Source of the DNA: Paracraurococcus ruber
Lineage (GTDB): Bacteria > Pseudomonadota > Alphaproteobacteria > Acetobacterales > Acetobacteraceae
Reading direction: 5' to 3'
DNA: 64,000 nt
NCBI RefSeq assembly: GCF_004353985.1
Contig: NZ_SMOA01000005.1
Location: 22,640-86,639 of the forward strand
The notes beneath the pieces were generated by a model, which saw only the letters and a list, made by a program, of their open reading frames with translations, was not told the DNA's origin and did not search any database. Both the position numbers and the translations under genes were made by a program. Shown piece after piece: positions 27,043-35,098 of the stretch (within the stretch, counting starts at the first letter, position 1; every line of letters starts with the position of its first letter).

Positions 27043-28353
27043 ATGAGCCTGCATCCCGAAACCCTGGCGCTGCATGCCGGCTGGCGCCGCGACCCCGGCA
27101 CCAAGGCCGTCGCTGTGCCGATCTGGCAGACCACCAGCTTCCAGTTCGACGACACCGCCCATGCCTCCCGCCTCTTCGCGCTGGAGGAGCTGGGCAATGT
27201 CTATACCCGCATCATGAACCCGACGGTGGATGTGCTGGAACAGCGCATCGCCGCGCTGGAGGGCGGCAGCGCCGCGCTCGGCGTTGGGTCGGGCCAGGCA
27301 GCCTCCGCCTTCGCGGTACAGAACCTGGCGCATGCCGGCGACAACATCGTCTCCTCCACCGACCTCTATGGCGGCACCTGGAACCTCTTCGCCAATACGC
27401 TGAAGGACCAGGGGATCGAGGTACGCTTCGTCGATCCCGCCGATCCCGCGGCCTTCCTGCGCGCCAGCGACGACCGCACCCGCGCCTGGTATGCCGAGAC
27501 GCTGCCCAACCCGAAGCTCGAGCCCTTCCCGATCGCCGAGGTGGCGACGCTCGGGCGGCCGCTCGGCATCCCGCTGATCGTGGACAACACCGCGGCGCCG
27601 CTGCTGGTGCGGCCCTTCGAGCATGGCGCCGCGGTAGTGGTGCATTCGCTGACCAAGTATATCGGCGGTCACGGCACCAGCATCGGCGGCATCATCGTCG
27701 ATGGCGGCAATTTCGACTGGGCGGCGCATCCGGCGCGGCAGCCGGCGCTGAACCGGCCTGACCCCAGCTACCACGGTGCGGTCTGGGTGGAGGCGGCGAA
27801 GCCGCTCGGCCCCATCGCCTATGTGCTGAAGGCTCGCACCACGCTGCTGCGCGACCTCGGCGCCTCGCTGTCGCCCTTCAACGCGTTCCTCTTCCTGCAG
27901 GGGCTGGAAACGCTGCCGCTGCGCATCCGCGAGCACAGCCGCAATGCACTGGCAGTCGCCGACTGGCTGGCCGAACGGCCTGAGGTGACCCGGGTGATCC
28001 ACCCGGCACACCTGACGGGCGAGGCAGCCGCCCGGGCGCGCAGATACCTGCCGCATGACCGCGGCGGGCTGGTCGGGTTCGAGCTGGCAGGCGGCGCCGA
28101 GGCGGGGCGGCGCTTCATCGACGCGCTGACGCTGTTCTACCACGTCGCCAATATCGGCGATGCGCGCAGCCTGGCGATCCACCCGGCCAGCACGACGCAC
28201 AGCCAGCTTTCGGCCGAGGACCAGCGCGCCACCGGCGTCTCCCCCGGCTATGTCCGGCTCTCGGTCGGGCTCGAGCATATCGAGGATATCCTCGCCGATC
28301 TCGATCAGGCGCTGCGGGCCGCGGGCGAGGGCCTGCGCAGCGCGGCGGAATAG
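27043..28353 (+). CDS. metY: O-acetylhomoserine sulfhydrylase (aminocarboxypropyltransferase)
   Basis: A 436-aa PLP enzyme of the Cys/Met metabolism family. Landmarks are ALHAGWRRDPGTKAVAVPIWQTTSFQF, YTRIMNPTVDVLEQRIAALEGG, SSTDLYGGTWNLF, and the PLP lysine in VVHSLTKYIGGHGTSIGG. Length and the N-terminal pattern fit MetY and not cystathionine gamma-synthase. It would combine sulfide with O-acetylhomoserine to make homocysteine, the natural endpoint for sulfur released by the operon's monooxygenases. A GAGGAG ribosome binding site precedes the ATG. Confidence 0.92.
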   Translation: MSLHPETLALHAGWRRDPGTKAVAVPIWQTTSFQFDDTAHASRLFALEELGNVYTRIMNPTVDVLEQRIAALEGGSAALGVGSGQAASAFAVQNLAHAGDNIVSSTDLYGGTWNLFANTLKDQGIEVRFVDPADPAAFLRASDDRTRAWYAETLPNPKLEPFPIAEVATLGRPLGIPLIVDNTAAPLLVRPFEHGAAVVVHSLTKYIGGHGTSIGGIIVDGGNFDWAAHPARQPALNRPDPSYHGAVWVEAAKPLGPIAYVLKARTTLLRDLGASLSPFNAFLFLQGLETLPLRIREHSRNALAVADWLAERPEVTRVIHPAHLTGEAAARARRYLPHDRGGLVGFELAGGAEAGRRFIDALTLFYHVANIGDARSLAIHPASTTHSQLSAEDQRATGVSPGYVRLSVGLEHIEDILADLDQALRAAGEGLRSAAE

Positions 28354-28363
28354 CGGGCGGCGC

Positions 28364-28624
28364 ATGGTCCGGTCGCGGCCCGTCTCGGTGGGGGAGCGCC
28401 ATCTCGGCTCGGTCGTCGCCGGCGCCGAGGGCTGGAACTTCATCGCCGCCGATCCGGTGGTCGCCGACCTGCACGGGCAGCGCTTCCCGAGCCCGGAGGA
28501 GGCGGTGCGGATCGCGGCGCTGGTGCTGGGGCGCGCCAGCCGGCCGCCAGCCGCGCCGCCGGTGCTGCGGCGGCCGCCCGTGCTTCGCCTGGTGCGGCGG
28601 AACGGCGAGCCGGACCCGGCATGA
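28364..28624 (+). CDS. small conserved protein, second member of the in-window family
   Basis: An 86-aa protein beginning MVRSRPVSVGERHLGSVV. It is homologous to the protein at 15576-15797 through GWNFIAADPVVADLHGQRFPSPEEAVRIAALVLGR, and has an extra basic, proline-rich tail. It begins 10 bases after metY, so it is the last gene of the operon. The two family members thus open and close the same unit. Function unknown. Confidence 0.7.
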   Translation: MVRSRPVSVGERHLGSVVAGAEGWNFIAADPVVADLHGQRFPSPEEAVRIAALVLGRASRPPAAPPVLRRPPVLRLVRRNGEPDPA

Positions 28625-28664
28625 TCCCGGGTGCGGACACAATCCTTCTGGAGGAGGTCACGGG

Positions 28665-28973
28665 ATGTCTCGTGGTGGGACGAGAAGGTCGGCAGCGTGG
28701 TGCCCCAAGGGCGGCGCAGCGCGATATGGCCGCGATGCCGATCCCGGGCGGCGGCCGGTGCCGGAGGACGAGGAGACCGGCCCGGCCGGCAACGAGCGGG
28801 CCGAGCTGGACGAAGGCGGGCTTGGCGTGGTGCTGCAACGGTCCTGGGTGCCGGGCCGCGAAGCGGAGGCCGACATCCTCGAGATCACCTTCCCCGATGG
28901 CACGCGGCAATTCCGCCCGGCGTTCGGCGCCGTGGCGGCACCGCAGGGCAGTCACCGATGCGTCCGGGCCTGA
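28665..28973 (+). CDS. hypothetical protein, about 102 aa
   Basis: The ATG at 28665 is preceded by a strong GGAGGAGG ribosome binding site 7 bases upstream. The N-terminal third is basic and low-complexity, while the C-terminal part (GLGVVLQRSWVPGREAEADILEITFPDGTRQFRP) looks like a small beta-rich domain. I do not recognise it. It follows the organosulfur operon by 40 bases and overlaps the next small frame by 16 bases. Confidence 0.45.
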   Translation: MSRGGTRRSAAWCPKGGAARYGRDADPGRRPVPEDEETGPAGNERAELDEGGLGVVLQRSWVPGREAEADILEITFPDGTRQFRPAFGAVAAPQGSHRCVRA

Positions 28974-29149
28974 TGCTGATGCGTGAATCCCGTGCCTTCG
29001 AGGAATGGCTGACGGCGCCGCCGCCTGCCGATCCCCACCCGCCGGCGATCCGCCCGGTAGCGGCCACGCCGCGAGGGTGGCCTTTGTCGCCCCGCGTCGC
29101 ACAGCTGCTGGCCATTGCGCTGGGAATTACCGCGGCCTGGCTTGCCTGA
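28958..29149 (+). CDS. small protein with C-terminal membrane anchor, 63 aa
   Basis: The frame starts at the ATG at 28958 and encodes a hydrophilic, proline-rich N-terminal part and a C-terminal hydrophobic helix (VAQLLAIALGITAAWLA) reaching the stop, as in tail-anchored peptides. No strong ribosome binding site is visible; translation might be coupled to the overlapping upstream gene. Unknown function; it may not be expressed. Confidence 0.35.
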   Translation: MRPGLMLMRESRAFEEWLTAPPPADPHPPAIRPVAATPRGWPLSPRVAQLLAIALGITAAWLA

Positions 29150-30056
29150 CCCAAGGTGTGGCGGTGTCACCGTTCTCGACCATGAGGCCAAGGCGGCCTC
29201 GTGGACGATCCCGCAGGCGGCGGCAGCGCAGCCACCCCTGTTCTGGACCAACAGCTTGAATTGGCAACCCTGCGCGCGGCAAGGCCCATGCCTGGCTCTT
29301 CCAGCCCTAGCCTGCCCGTCTGCACCGGACGAACGGCATGACGGGTGATGGCCATATCCTCTGGCACACCCGTTCGGGCCGGTCCTGCTGCGTCCATTGC
29401 CGGGAAGGCGACGCCAAGGCGGAGCGAAAGCATCCAGCATTGGATTTGAGCGGTTTGCCTGCGGCAGGCCGTCCGGCGCTTGCCATTCGGCACAATCGCT
29501 GATGAACCCCGCGTCTACGACTACGGCTGCGCGCGCGAAGGCCACATGCTTCCACGGCAAGCCTTATGTCAGCAGGACGCGCAACAGGACCGCCTTTGCG
29601 ATACGAAGTCCCGCAGACCGGTCCTGCTGTCCCCCGGGCAGCAGGACGGTGCGGGCTTGGCGAAAGACCCTCCACCTTCAGCGCCGGGCCGCCATGCGCC
29701 GCGTCCTGTCCCCAAGCGCAGCAAGCCTTCTGATCGTTTCGCACGCTGGTCTTGCCCGACTTGGGCAGGAGTTTATCAGGCTCTGGAAAGGCTCTTATAG
29801 AGTAAGATATAGCCTCACCTGGGTCAGAGGCCGTCGGTGCCGGTACCTGAGCAACGGCCGCCTTAGCGGCCTGCCTGTCAGGCTGATCGACGGTCGTCTT
29901 GCCCTCCTCCCGCCCGGCGGCGCAGCCCACCCATCGCCAATGCCCCCGAAGGCGAGTGACACTTCTCGCCGCCAGCCCACCATGAAAGCTGCCGCACCGG
30001 CGTCGGCCTCGATGTCGAAGCCGGACAGCACGCCAGCATAGGAGGAGGCCATACCA
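29150..30056. other. gap, decayed accessory DNA
   Basis: About 900 bases with no intact gene. Frames on both strands lack coherent protein character. It directly abuts the broken IS3-type orfA and locally has lower GC, so it is probably the remains of transferred or insertion-derived DNA. Confidence 0.5.
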
Positions 30057-30345
30057 TCAGGGGGCCAGTGCCAGCCGCCAGTTTTGTCGCAGCACGCCCT
30101 GCGGCAACATCTTGTCGAGGCTGCAGTCGGCGATCAGGCGCTTGAACTTGGCGTTCTCGTCTTCGAGTTACTTCAGTCGCCCGATCTGCACCATCCCTAC
30201 GCAGGCGAACTGCTTCTTCCAGCGGTAGCCTGTCGGCTCAGTCGCGCCGGGTGTGCGGCATATCTCGGCCACCGCGGTGCCGCTCTTCGCCTGCCTCAAG
30301 CCGAAGGCGATCTGTCCGACCGTGCATCGCTTCTGCCCATGGTAT
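30057..30345 (-). pseudogene. IS3-family transposase orfA remnant with in-frame stop
   Basis: Minus-strand translation gives HGQKRCTVGQIAFGLRQAKS, then AVAEICRTPGATEPTGYRWKKQF, then GRLK, a TAA stop, and in the same frame LEDENAKFKRLIADCSLDKM to a TGA at 30057-30059. This is the helix-turn-helix plus leucine-zipper layout of IS3-type OrfA (HTH_Tnp_1 family). The internal stop and the absence of any orfB downstream show a dead fragment. No terminal inverted repeats were found. The upstream boundary is approximate. Confidence 0.8.
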
Positions 30346-30508
30346 GCCCCCTGCCGGAGGTCCAACCTGCCCGAAAAGCCTGCGCTCACGCCGGATCGGT
30401 TTCGAGGATCGGGACCAAGGACCAAGTCCGGCTCGGGCTCGCTGCTGGATGAACCCACTCAGCTTGATCGCTTGGTTCGCATCCGTTCCTGAAACAAAGC
30501 ATGTTATG

Positions 30509-30646
30509 TCACATCAAGAACAAACTGAGGCCGGTCAGCGCCAGTGCTGAGAGCCCAGCAATTTGGCGCATCGGGCCGTGAGCAATCATGCCGCAGGCTG
30601 CGACGGGAACCGCGGCGAACGCCGCGACGAGGCCGAGATAGGTCAT
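30509..30646 (-). CDS. putative 45-aa double-membrane-segment peptide
   Basis: A short frame from the ATG at 30646 to the TGA at 30509-30511. It encodes two hydrophobic segments (YLGLVAAFAAVPVAACGM and MRQIAGLSALALTGLSLFLM) joined by a short polar turn (IAHGP), a layout common in small membrane peptides. The ribosome binding site is weak (GGAAC). It is reported because composition is strongly non-random, but expression is unproven. Confidence 0.35.
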   Translation of the reverse strand: MTYLGLVAAFAAVPVAACGMIAHGPMRQIAGLSALALTGLSLFLM

Positions 30647-31312
30647 GCGACCGGGTTCCGCCGGATCAAGGTGAGACGCTTGCTAGGCGCAGGAGAGTCG
30701 AAGCGGGCCTAGGCAATCCAAGAACGTCGCGGCTGCAAAGGCGGAGCGTGCCTCAGAACACAGCGGATCGGCCTTCCATGCCCCTGTAGCCTTTGGTGCG
30801 ATCCGGACCATCTGCCTGCCGCGGACGCGCTGGTCGCCATCCTGCTCGGCCCAGTTGGCCATCCCGTTCGTCTGTGTTGGGGATTTCGAAGCGGTCGGGA
30901 GGGCGTGCCGTGACCGATGCGAAAATTGTCCCTGCAGGACGATGCCGCCGCACAGTGCCGTCAGGATCGCCGCCGATATGCTTCGTCCTGGAGGAGAGGA
31001 TCATTGAGATCCTCCCTGACCCCGTCGCCGGCGCGGTGATGGTCGAGGTCGCCTCGCCCCGCGTCTGTCCCAGGCGAACGGACCTTCGGCGGGGAGCGCT
31101 GCCATCTCCACGGCTTGCCAGGGATGCCGTGCGCCGTCGGTCGGACAAGCGAACCTGCGACATGCTCATGGCAAAGCCTCGCTCAGGCATCTGGTCGTCG
31201 CCGATCGTGGCGATGACCTGCCGGCCAATGGCAGGCTGAGAAGAAGGCGGCTTGCGGCACGCGCATCAGTTGGGGGCGGCGGAAGGCTCCGAACATCCCC
31301 TCGCCCGGCATC
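30647..31312. other. gap, no gene recognised
   Basis: About 660 bases. A plus-strand frame through 30910-31239 includes a short stretch (RIIEILPDPVAGAVMVEVAS) that looks protein-like, but it lacks a good start and family resemblance. No RNA gene was recognised. Confidence 0.4.
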
Positions 31313-31756
31313 ATGACCGCGGCCGGGCCTGCCGCGTTCCCTTCGGCAACTGCCGCCGAGGCTCAGGTGACCCGCAACCCCACCCTGGTCGACAAGTCCG
31401 CCTCGACTGCAACGATGAACGCCCATTCGCGTGCCCGGCTGGAAGCCATCGCCGACCTCCTCGACAGCCGCTGGCGCATCCCCGGGACCGGCGTCCGCTT
31501 CGGCGCGGATGCGCTCCTGAGCCTGCTGCCCGGCCTTGGGCCGGTCGTGTCCACCGCGATCTCGACCTATCTGATCTGGGCGTCGCGCCGCCTGGGTGTC
31601 TCGACGGGAACGGTGCTGCGCATGATCGGCAATGTGGGGCTGGATGCCGTGATCAGTTCGGTCCCATTGGCAGGACCGGTGGGCGATGTCTTCTTTCGGG
31701 CCAACCGCCGGAACATGGCATTGCTCAGGACGCATCTCGCATCTGGATCCGCATAG
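31313..31756 (+). CDS. DUF4112-domain membrane protein
   Basis: A protein of up to 147 aa. From about residue 38 it matches the DUF4112 pattern: RLEAIADLLDSRWRIPGTGVRFGADALLSLLPGLGPVVSTAISTYLIWASRRLGVS, then NVGLDAVISSVPLAGPVGDVFFRANRRNMALL. Two or three hydrophobic segments suggest membrane association. The start is uncertain: the ATG at 31415 (MNAHSRARL) would give just the conserved domain. Function of the family is unknown. It is a single-gene unit in accessory DNA. Confidence 0.8.
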   Translation: MTAAGPAAFPSATAAEAQVTRNPTLVDKSASTATMNAHSRARLEAIADLLDSRWRIPGTGVRFGADALLSLLPGLGPVVSTAISTYLIWASRRLGVSTGTVLRMIGNVGLDAVISSVPLAGPVGDVFFRANRRNMALLRTHLASGSA

Positions 31757-31841
31757 TGCCGCGGCAACGCCTCGCCCACCCGAGAGAATACGGGGACGCT
31801 TGCCTGGCGGCCGCCTCAGCCGCCAGGCATGTCGGACCGCG

Positions 31842-32261
31842 TCAACGTCTCGAGCGGCGGCCTGCTTTGCGCTTCGCCGGTGCTTTGGCTGGCTTCGCCC
31901 GTGCAGCGACGCGAATGGGCTCCGGTGCGGGAATGCCGTCCGGCCCAGAATACCGCTGAAGCGTCGCGCCAGCCGCAATGTGCGGGTAGGTCTGGGCACC
32001 CTTCGGCCATGTCCGCGCAAAGGAGGCCACCTCGGCTTGGTCGTATCTGCGGATGGTCTGCACAAGGAAGGACGCCGCCTGGGCCGGCCGCAGCCGCTGC
32101 TCATGCAGCAGGCGCAGGTGCCACTCGCGCGCACGTAAGGGGCACCAGTCCACCAAGGCCTCCTGCAAGGCCCGGCGCACCTCGACCGGCAGCTCCTCAT
32201 AGGCTCGATAGGGATCGCCCTTCAGCCGGCTGTAGGGGCGCGTCGCCATGCTGTTGTCCAT
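31842..32261 (-). CDS. hypothetical protein, 139 aa (DUF6525-like)
   Basis: A basic soluble protein beginning MDNSMATRPYSRLKGDPYRAYEELPVEVRRALQEALVDWCPLRAREWH, continuing LLHEQRLRPAQAASFLVQTIRRYDQAEVASFARTWPKG and ending in a Lys/Arg/Ala-rich tail. The pattern resembles the short alphaproteobacterial family DUF6525, from memory only. The tail could bind nucleic acid. The ATG at 32246 is an alternative start. No operon partners. Confidence 0.6.
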   Translation of the reverse strand: MDNSMATRPYSRLKGDPYRAYEELPVEVRRALQEALVDWCPLRAREWHLRLLHEQRLRPAQAASFLVQTIRRYDQAEVASFARTWPKGAQTYPHIAAGATLQRYSGPDGIPAPEPIRVAARAKPAKAPAKRKAGRRSRR

Positions 32262-32694
32262 GGCCGGCTTCTACCGGGCGCAGGACCGCGACGAAACCGC
32301 TGCCAATATCCCCCGCCTGCTCTCTCCATCCGCTGAAGCGGGCACATGCCGCCAGGCCGGCGCCGTCCAGCCGCGCCGTCCGAGGAGATCCGGCCTGGCC
32401 ACATGTCGGGCCGACGAGGCGCTGCACGAAACAGGCCGGATCGCGAAGGAGGTCGCTAGGCGGCCCGCAGCGGCGTTTCTCGGCATCGAGGTCCCTCCGT
32501 GGGCTTTCGCCACCCGCACCCAAGCGGCTATCGCCATCGTCCACGCCTTGGCCGATGCCGAGAAACTCCGTTGCGGGTTGGACATCGTCGTGGCACGGCG
32601 CGCGAAGGCTGGCGGGCATCTCCGGATGCTCGGTGGTCGCATTGCTCCCTGGTGCCCGCCGTCGGGGCCGCTGCCCAGAAAGGACGGCGCATGA
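32260..32694 (+). CDS. doubtful hypothetical protein
   Basis: An open frame with a plausible C-terminal half (GIEVPPWAFATRTQAAIAIVHALADAEKLRCGLDIVVARRAKAGG) but a low-complexity N-terminal half and no ribosome binding site before the ATG at 32260. High third-position GC gives weak support. It could equally be a chance frame in the interval between two convergently placed genes. Confidence 0.3.
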   Translation: MAGFYRAQDRDETAANIPRLLSPSAEAGTCRQAGAVQPRRPRRSGLATCRADEALHETGRIAKEVARRPAAAFLGIEVPPWAFATRTQAAIAIVHALADAEKLRCGLDIVVARRAKAGGHLRMLGGRIAPWCPPSGPLPRKDGA

Positions 32695-32718
32695 AGCCTG
32701 AGACGCCGCCGGCCTTCA

Positions 32719-33213
32719 TCAGACTCCGGACAACTGCTTCAGCAAGGCGCGGAACTGATCCAGGTCGGTGACCTCGAAATGACTGCCACGCGTGACGGTC
32801 CTGCCGCCCCGCAGCACTTCCACGGTCTGCTGCCCATCCAAGGACTGGACGCGTACGACAATGCCTCGTCCGAAGTCACTCACCAGCCCCTGCTGTATGG
32901 GCTCCGAAACCCGATAGAGCGGCAGGGCCTGATTTGCGAGGATGAATGCGCCCCCTGCCATGGCGGCACCACCGGCGGCCAAAGCGAGACGACCGAAGGT
33001 CTGGGCGCGGCTTGCCATCCAGCCGCATGCTGCCGCGGCAATGATGGTCGTCAGGACCATGATCAATGGCATCGGCGGCAGTGAAGGCAAAGAGGGCAGT
33101 ACTGCGAGAACATCCTCGATCTGCCAGTTGTCCCACGCTGCCGTGAGCGTTGCCGGAAAAACGAAGACGTAGGCAACCAGGGCCAAAGCGGTCCAGGCTC
33201 TCCAGGATCTCAT
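32719..33213 (-). CDS. hypothetical inner-membrane protein, 164 aa
   Basis: Three hydrophobic segments at about residues 6-24 (TALALVAYVFVFPATLTAA), 45-65 (PLIMVLTTIIAAAACGWMA) and 75-95 (LALAAGGAAMAGGAFILA) are followed by a soluble C-terminal region of about 70 residues (GIVVRVQSLDGQQTVEVLRGGRTVTRGSHFEV). The ATG at 33213 has a good GGAGAGG ribosome binding site; the frame is open farther upstream but reads poorly. Family not recognised. Confidence 0.65.
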   Translation of the reverse strand: MRSWRAWTALALVAYVFVFPATLTAAWDNWQIEDVLAVLPSLPSLPPMPLIMVLTTIIAAAACGWMASRAQTFGRLALAAGGAAMAGGAFILANQALPLYRVSEPIQQGLVSDFGRGIVVRVQSLDGQQTVEVLRGGRTVTRGSHFEVTDLDQFRALLKQLSGV

Positions 33214-33663
33214 GTCGCGCCTCTCCGCCTCGTATCCTGCACCGGCCCACATCATTGCTTGGCATGCAGACCTCCATATCTGGTTGGGTACTTGCCCGGC
33301 GTGGACTGCAACAGCCACAAGAACGACGTCCGACAGTTTTGTGATGCGGTCGGCAACTGCGTGGACCGGCACATGTCGTTCGTCCAGGCCGAGTGGGACG
33401 CGGTTCCTTCGTACGGCGGGTCAATGAAGCATCGACCGGTCGGATCCGGCAGTGCGGCGAGCGCCCGCCAGGGGTTTGGCAGGGCTGTCATGGAACACGA
33501 AGAGACTGTCCTGCCGGATTCGGATGGCCGGTGAACTGCCGTCCATGCACACCCGCGCATCCGCACGGGCCGGGCCCGTCGATCCCCAAGGCACCAGAGC
33601 CCTGGCCGGGCGCCTCGGCATTGTGGTAACAGACGTTACCAAATTGCCCGTGCGGAGGCGTCC
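33214..33663. other. gap holding the cupin-gene promoter region
   Basis: About 450 bases with no convincing gene. A plus-strand frame at 33259-33534 has an odd cysteine- and histidine-containing start but no ribosome binding site. The interval ends with an inverted repeat (33625-33642) just before the cupin gene. Confidence 0.4.
33625..33642. promoter_or_regulatory. inverted repeat upstream of the cupin gene
   Basis: TGGTAAC-AGAC-GTTACCA: 7-bp arms with a 4-bp spacer, located 22 bases before the TTG start of the cupin gene. AT-rich flanks (ATTG and AAATTG) stand out from the GC-rich surroundings. It is a likely operator; the binding regulator is not identified and could be the nearby MarR protein. 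Confidence 0.5.
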
Positions 33664-34455
33664 TTGACTGCCCAGCTTGCCGTCCGCCGCCAGCCTGGCG
33701 GTGTCTATGCCTATGATATGCTGGCAGCGCCCTGGACGCCGGCCGGACGGCCCGGACTGCACCAGAAGGCCGTGCGCGCGAACCGGGAGGCCGGGCAGTA
33801 TCTCGGCCTCATCGGCTTCGATGCGATGACGCGAAGCGGGCTGCATCAGCATCAGGCCCCCGCCTATTCCTACTTCCTCGACGGTACGCTGCACGACTAC
33901 GACGGGGCGGCCCGCAAGGGCGAGATGGGCATCAACCTCGCCGGGACGACGCATGACGCGGTGGCCTATGACCGCTGCGTCCTCGCTGCGCGGCTTGAAG
34001 GGCCGGTCCTTTACCCACCGGAGGAAGGGGCCGAAGGCCGCGCCCATACCGGCGCGCGGGAAGCGCACTTCCGCAACCCTGCGCCGGATGTGCCGCCCGA
34101 CATCAACATCGACATCGCCGGGCTTCGTTCCCTGGCGACCGGGATCGGCGGCCTGACCCGGCGGCTCGTCTTCGATCACCGCGCGATCGGGGAAGACCGG
34201 CGACTGGTCGTGCTCAACCTCCTGCCCGGGACGGCCATCCCGGCGTACCGGACACGCGCGTCCATCGAGTGGTTCGTCCTGGGAGGCGAGGTCCGGATCG
34301 GGGAGACGCGCGCCCAGGGCGGAAGCTTCGTGGTGATCGAGCCTGGCACCGAAGCCGATATCGCGTCGGAGTTCGGCGTGCGGCTCATCGCCTGGGCCGA
34401 CGGACCGGTCGATTGGCTCGACGGAATTAGCCGCCCCGATCCCTACGGATTCTGA
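33664..34455 (+). CDS. double-cupin protein (ChrR/acetylacetone-cleaving-enzyme-like)
   Basis: A 263-aa protein with two cupin barrels. The first contains GLHQHQAPAYSYFLDGTLHDYD with the His pair and a Tyr/Glu-type strand, and the second GTAIPAYRTRASIEWFVLGGEVRIGE. Metal-binding histidines are clear only in the first barrel. The TTG at 33664 is used because a GGAGG ribosome binding site lies five bases upstream and no ATG fits. The 3' end overlaps the convergent MarR gene by 13 bases. Related cupins bind zinc or iron as enzymes or anti-sigma sensors; the role here is unknown. Confidence 0.75.
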   Translation: MTAQLAVRRQPGGVYAYDMLAAPWTPAGRPGLHQKAVRANREAGQYLGLIGFDAMTRSGLHQHQAPAYSYFLDGTLHDYDGAARKGEMGINLAGTTHDAVAYDRCVLAARLEGPVLYPPEEGAEGRAHTGAREAHFRNPAPDVPPDINIDIAGLRSLATGIGGLTRRLVFDHRAIGEDRRLVVLNLLPGTAIPAYRTRASIEWFVLGGEVRIGETRAQGGSFVVIEPGTEADIASEFGVRLIAWADGPVDWLDGISRPDPYGF

Positions 34456-34949
34456 TCCGTGCCATCCCCCGGAAGCGCCCGCGCCCGCGCGATCAGTCGG
34501 TCGAGAAGCGCGTCGAGGGTCTCCCGCTCCCCCTCATCGAGGGCCGAGAGAAGCGCCGCTTCCCGCGCCTTGCCCGAGGGCTCGATCGCCGCGACCAGGT
34601 CCCGCCCGGCCTGGGTGATCTCCAGCATGATCCGCCGCCCATCCTCCGGACTTGGCCTGCGGCACAGCCTTCCATGCGCCTCCAGCGAGCGCACGGCCCG
34701 GCTGACCGCCATCTTGTCCATGCCGAGCGCGTCGCCGATCTCGCCGGCCGTCGCCAAACCGCGTGCCGCGGCCAGAACGCGCAACACGCGCCACTCCGTC
34801 AGTCGGATGCCATGCTCGCGCTCATGCTCCCGCGCGAAGGGGCGGGCGACGAGGTTCACGAGAAGGACGAACCTGAAGAAGGTCTCACCGCCCACGCGGA
34901 CGGCGCGGCGCTTCGGACGAAGGGTCGGAGACGACGAGGCTGGCAGCAT
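34443..34949 (-). CDS. MarR-family transcriptional regulator
   Basis: A 168-aa winged-helix protein: FFRFVLLVNLVARPFAREHEREHGIRLTEWRVLRVLAAARGLATAGEIGDALGMDKMAVSRAVRSLEAHGRLCRRPSPEDGRRIMLEITQAGRDL shows the MarR helix-turn-helix and DxR wing. It is divergent from a Bug receptor gene 150 bases away and convergent with the cupin gene. Paired dyads at 35001-35048 are plausible binding sites. The ATG at 34949 was chosen because the frame upstream reads as low complexity. Confidence 0.88.
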   Translation of the reverse strand: MLPASSSPTLRPKRRAVRVGGETFFRFVLLVNLVARPFAREHEREHGIRLTEWRVLRVLAAARGLATAGEIGDALGMDKMAVSRAVRSLEAHGRLCRRPSPEDGRRIMLEITQAGRDLVAAIEPSGKAREAALLSALDEGERETLDALLDRLIARARALPGDGTDQNP

Positions 34950-35000
34950 GGCGACATCCTCGGCGCCAGCGGCTTGGCGCGCCAGGGGGGCACCGGTCCC

Positions 35001-35048
35001 GGGGCATGCCGCAGGGCGGCCGGTGCGAACCACCCCGCGGCATGCCGC
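35001..35048. promoter_or_regulatory. repeated GGCATGCC dyads between marR and the Bug gene
   Basis: GGGGCATGCCGC at 35001-35012 and the perfect palindrome GCGGCATGCCGC at 35037-35048 lie 36 bp apart in the intergenic region shared by the MarR regulator and the divergent receptor. The spacing (about 3.4 helical turns) and symmetry suggest an autoregulatory operator pair. Confidence 0.5.
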
Positions 35049-35098
35049 CCGCCGAGCCGCATCGGGGGCATGAGCGCATGGGAGAAGGAAGGATGGCC

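Noticed and set aside
33259..33534. Plus-strand frame of 91 codons with several cysteines and histidines
   Set aside because: No ribosome binding site, no recognisable domain, and composition similar to neighbouring non-coding frames.
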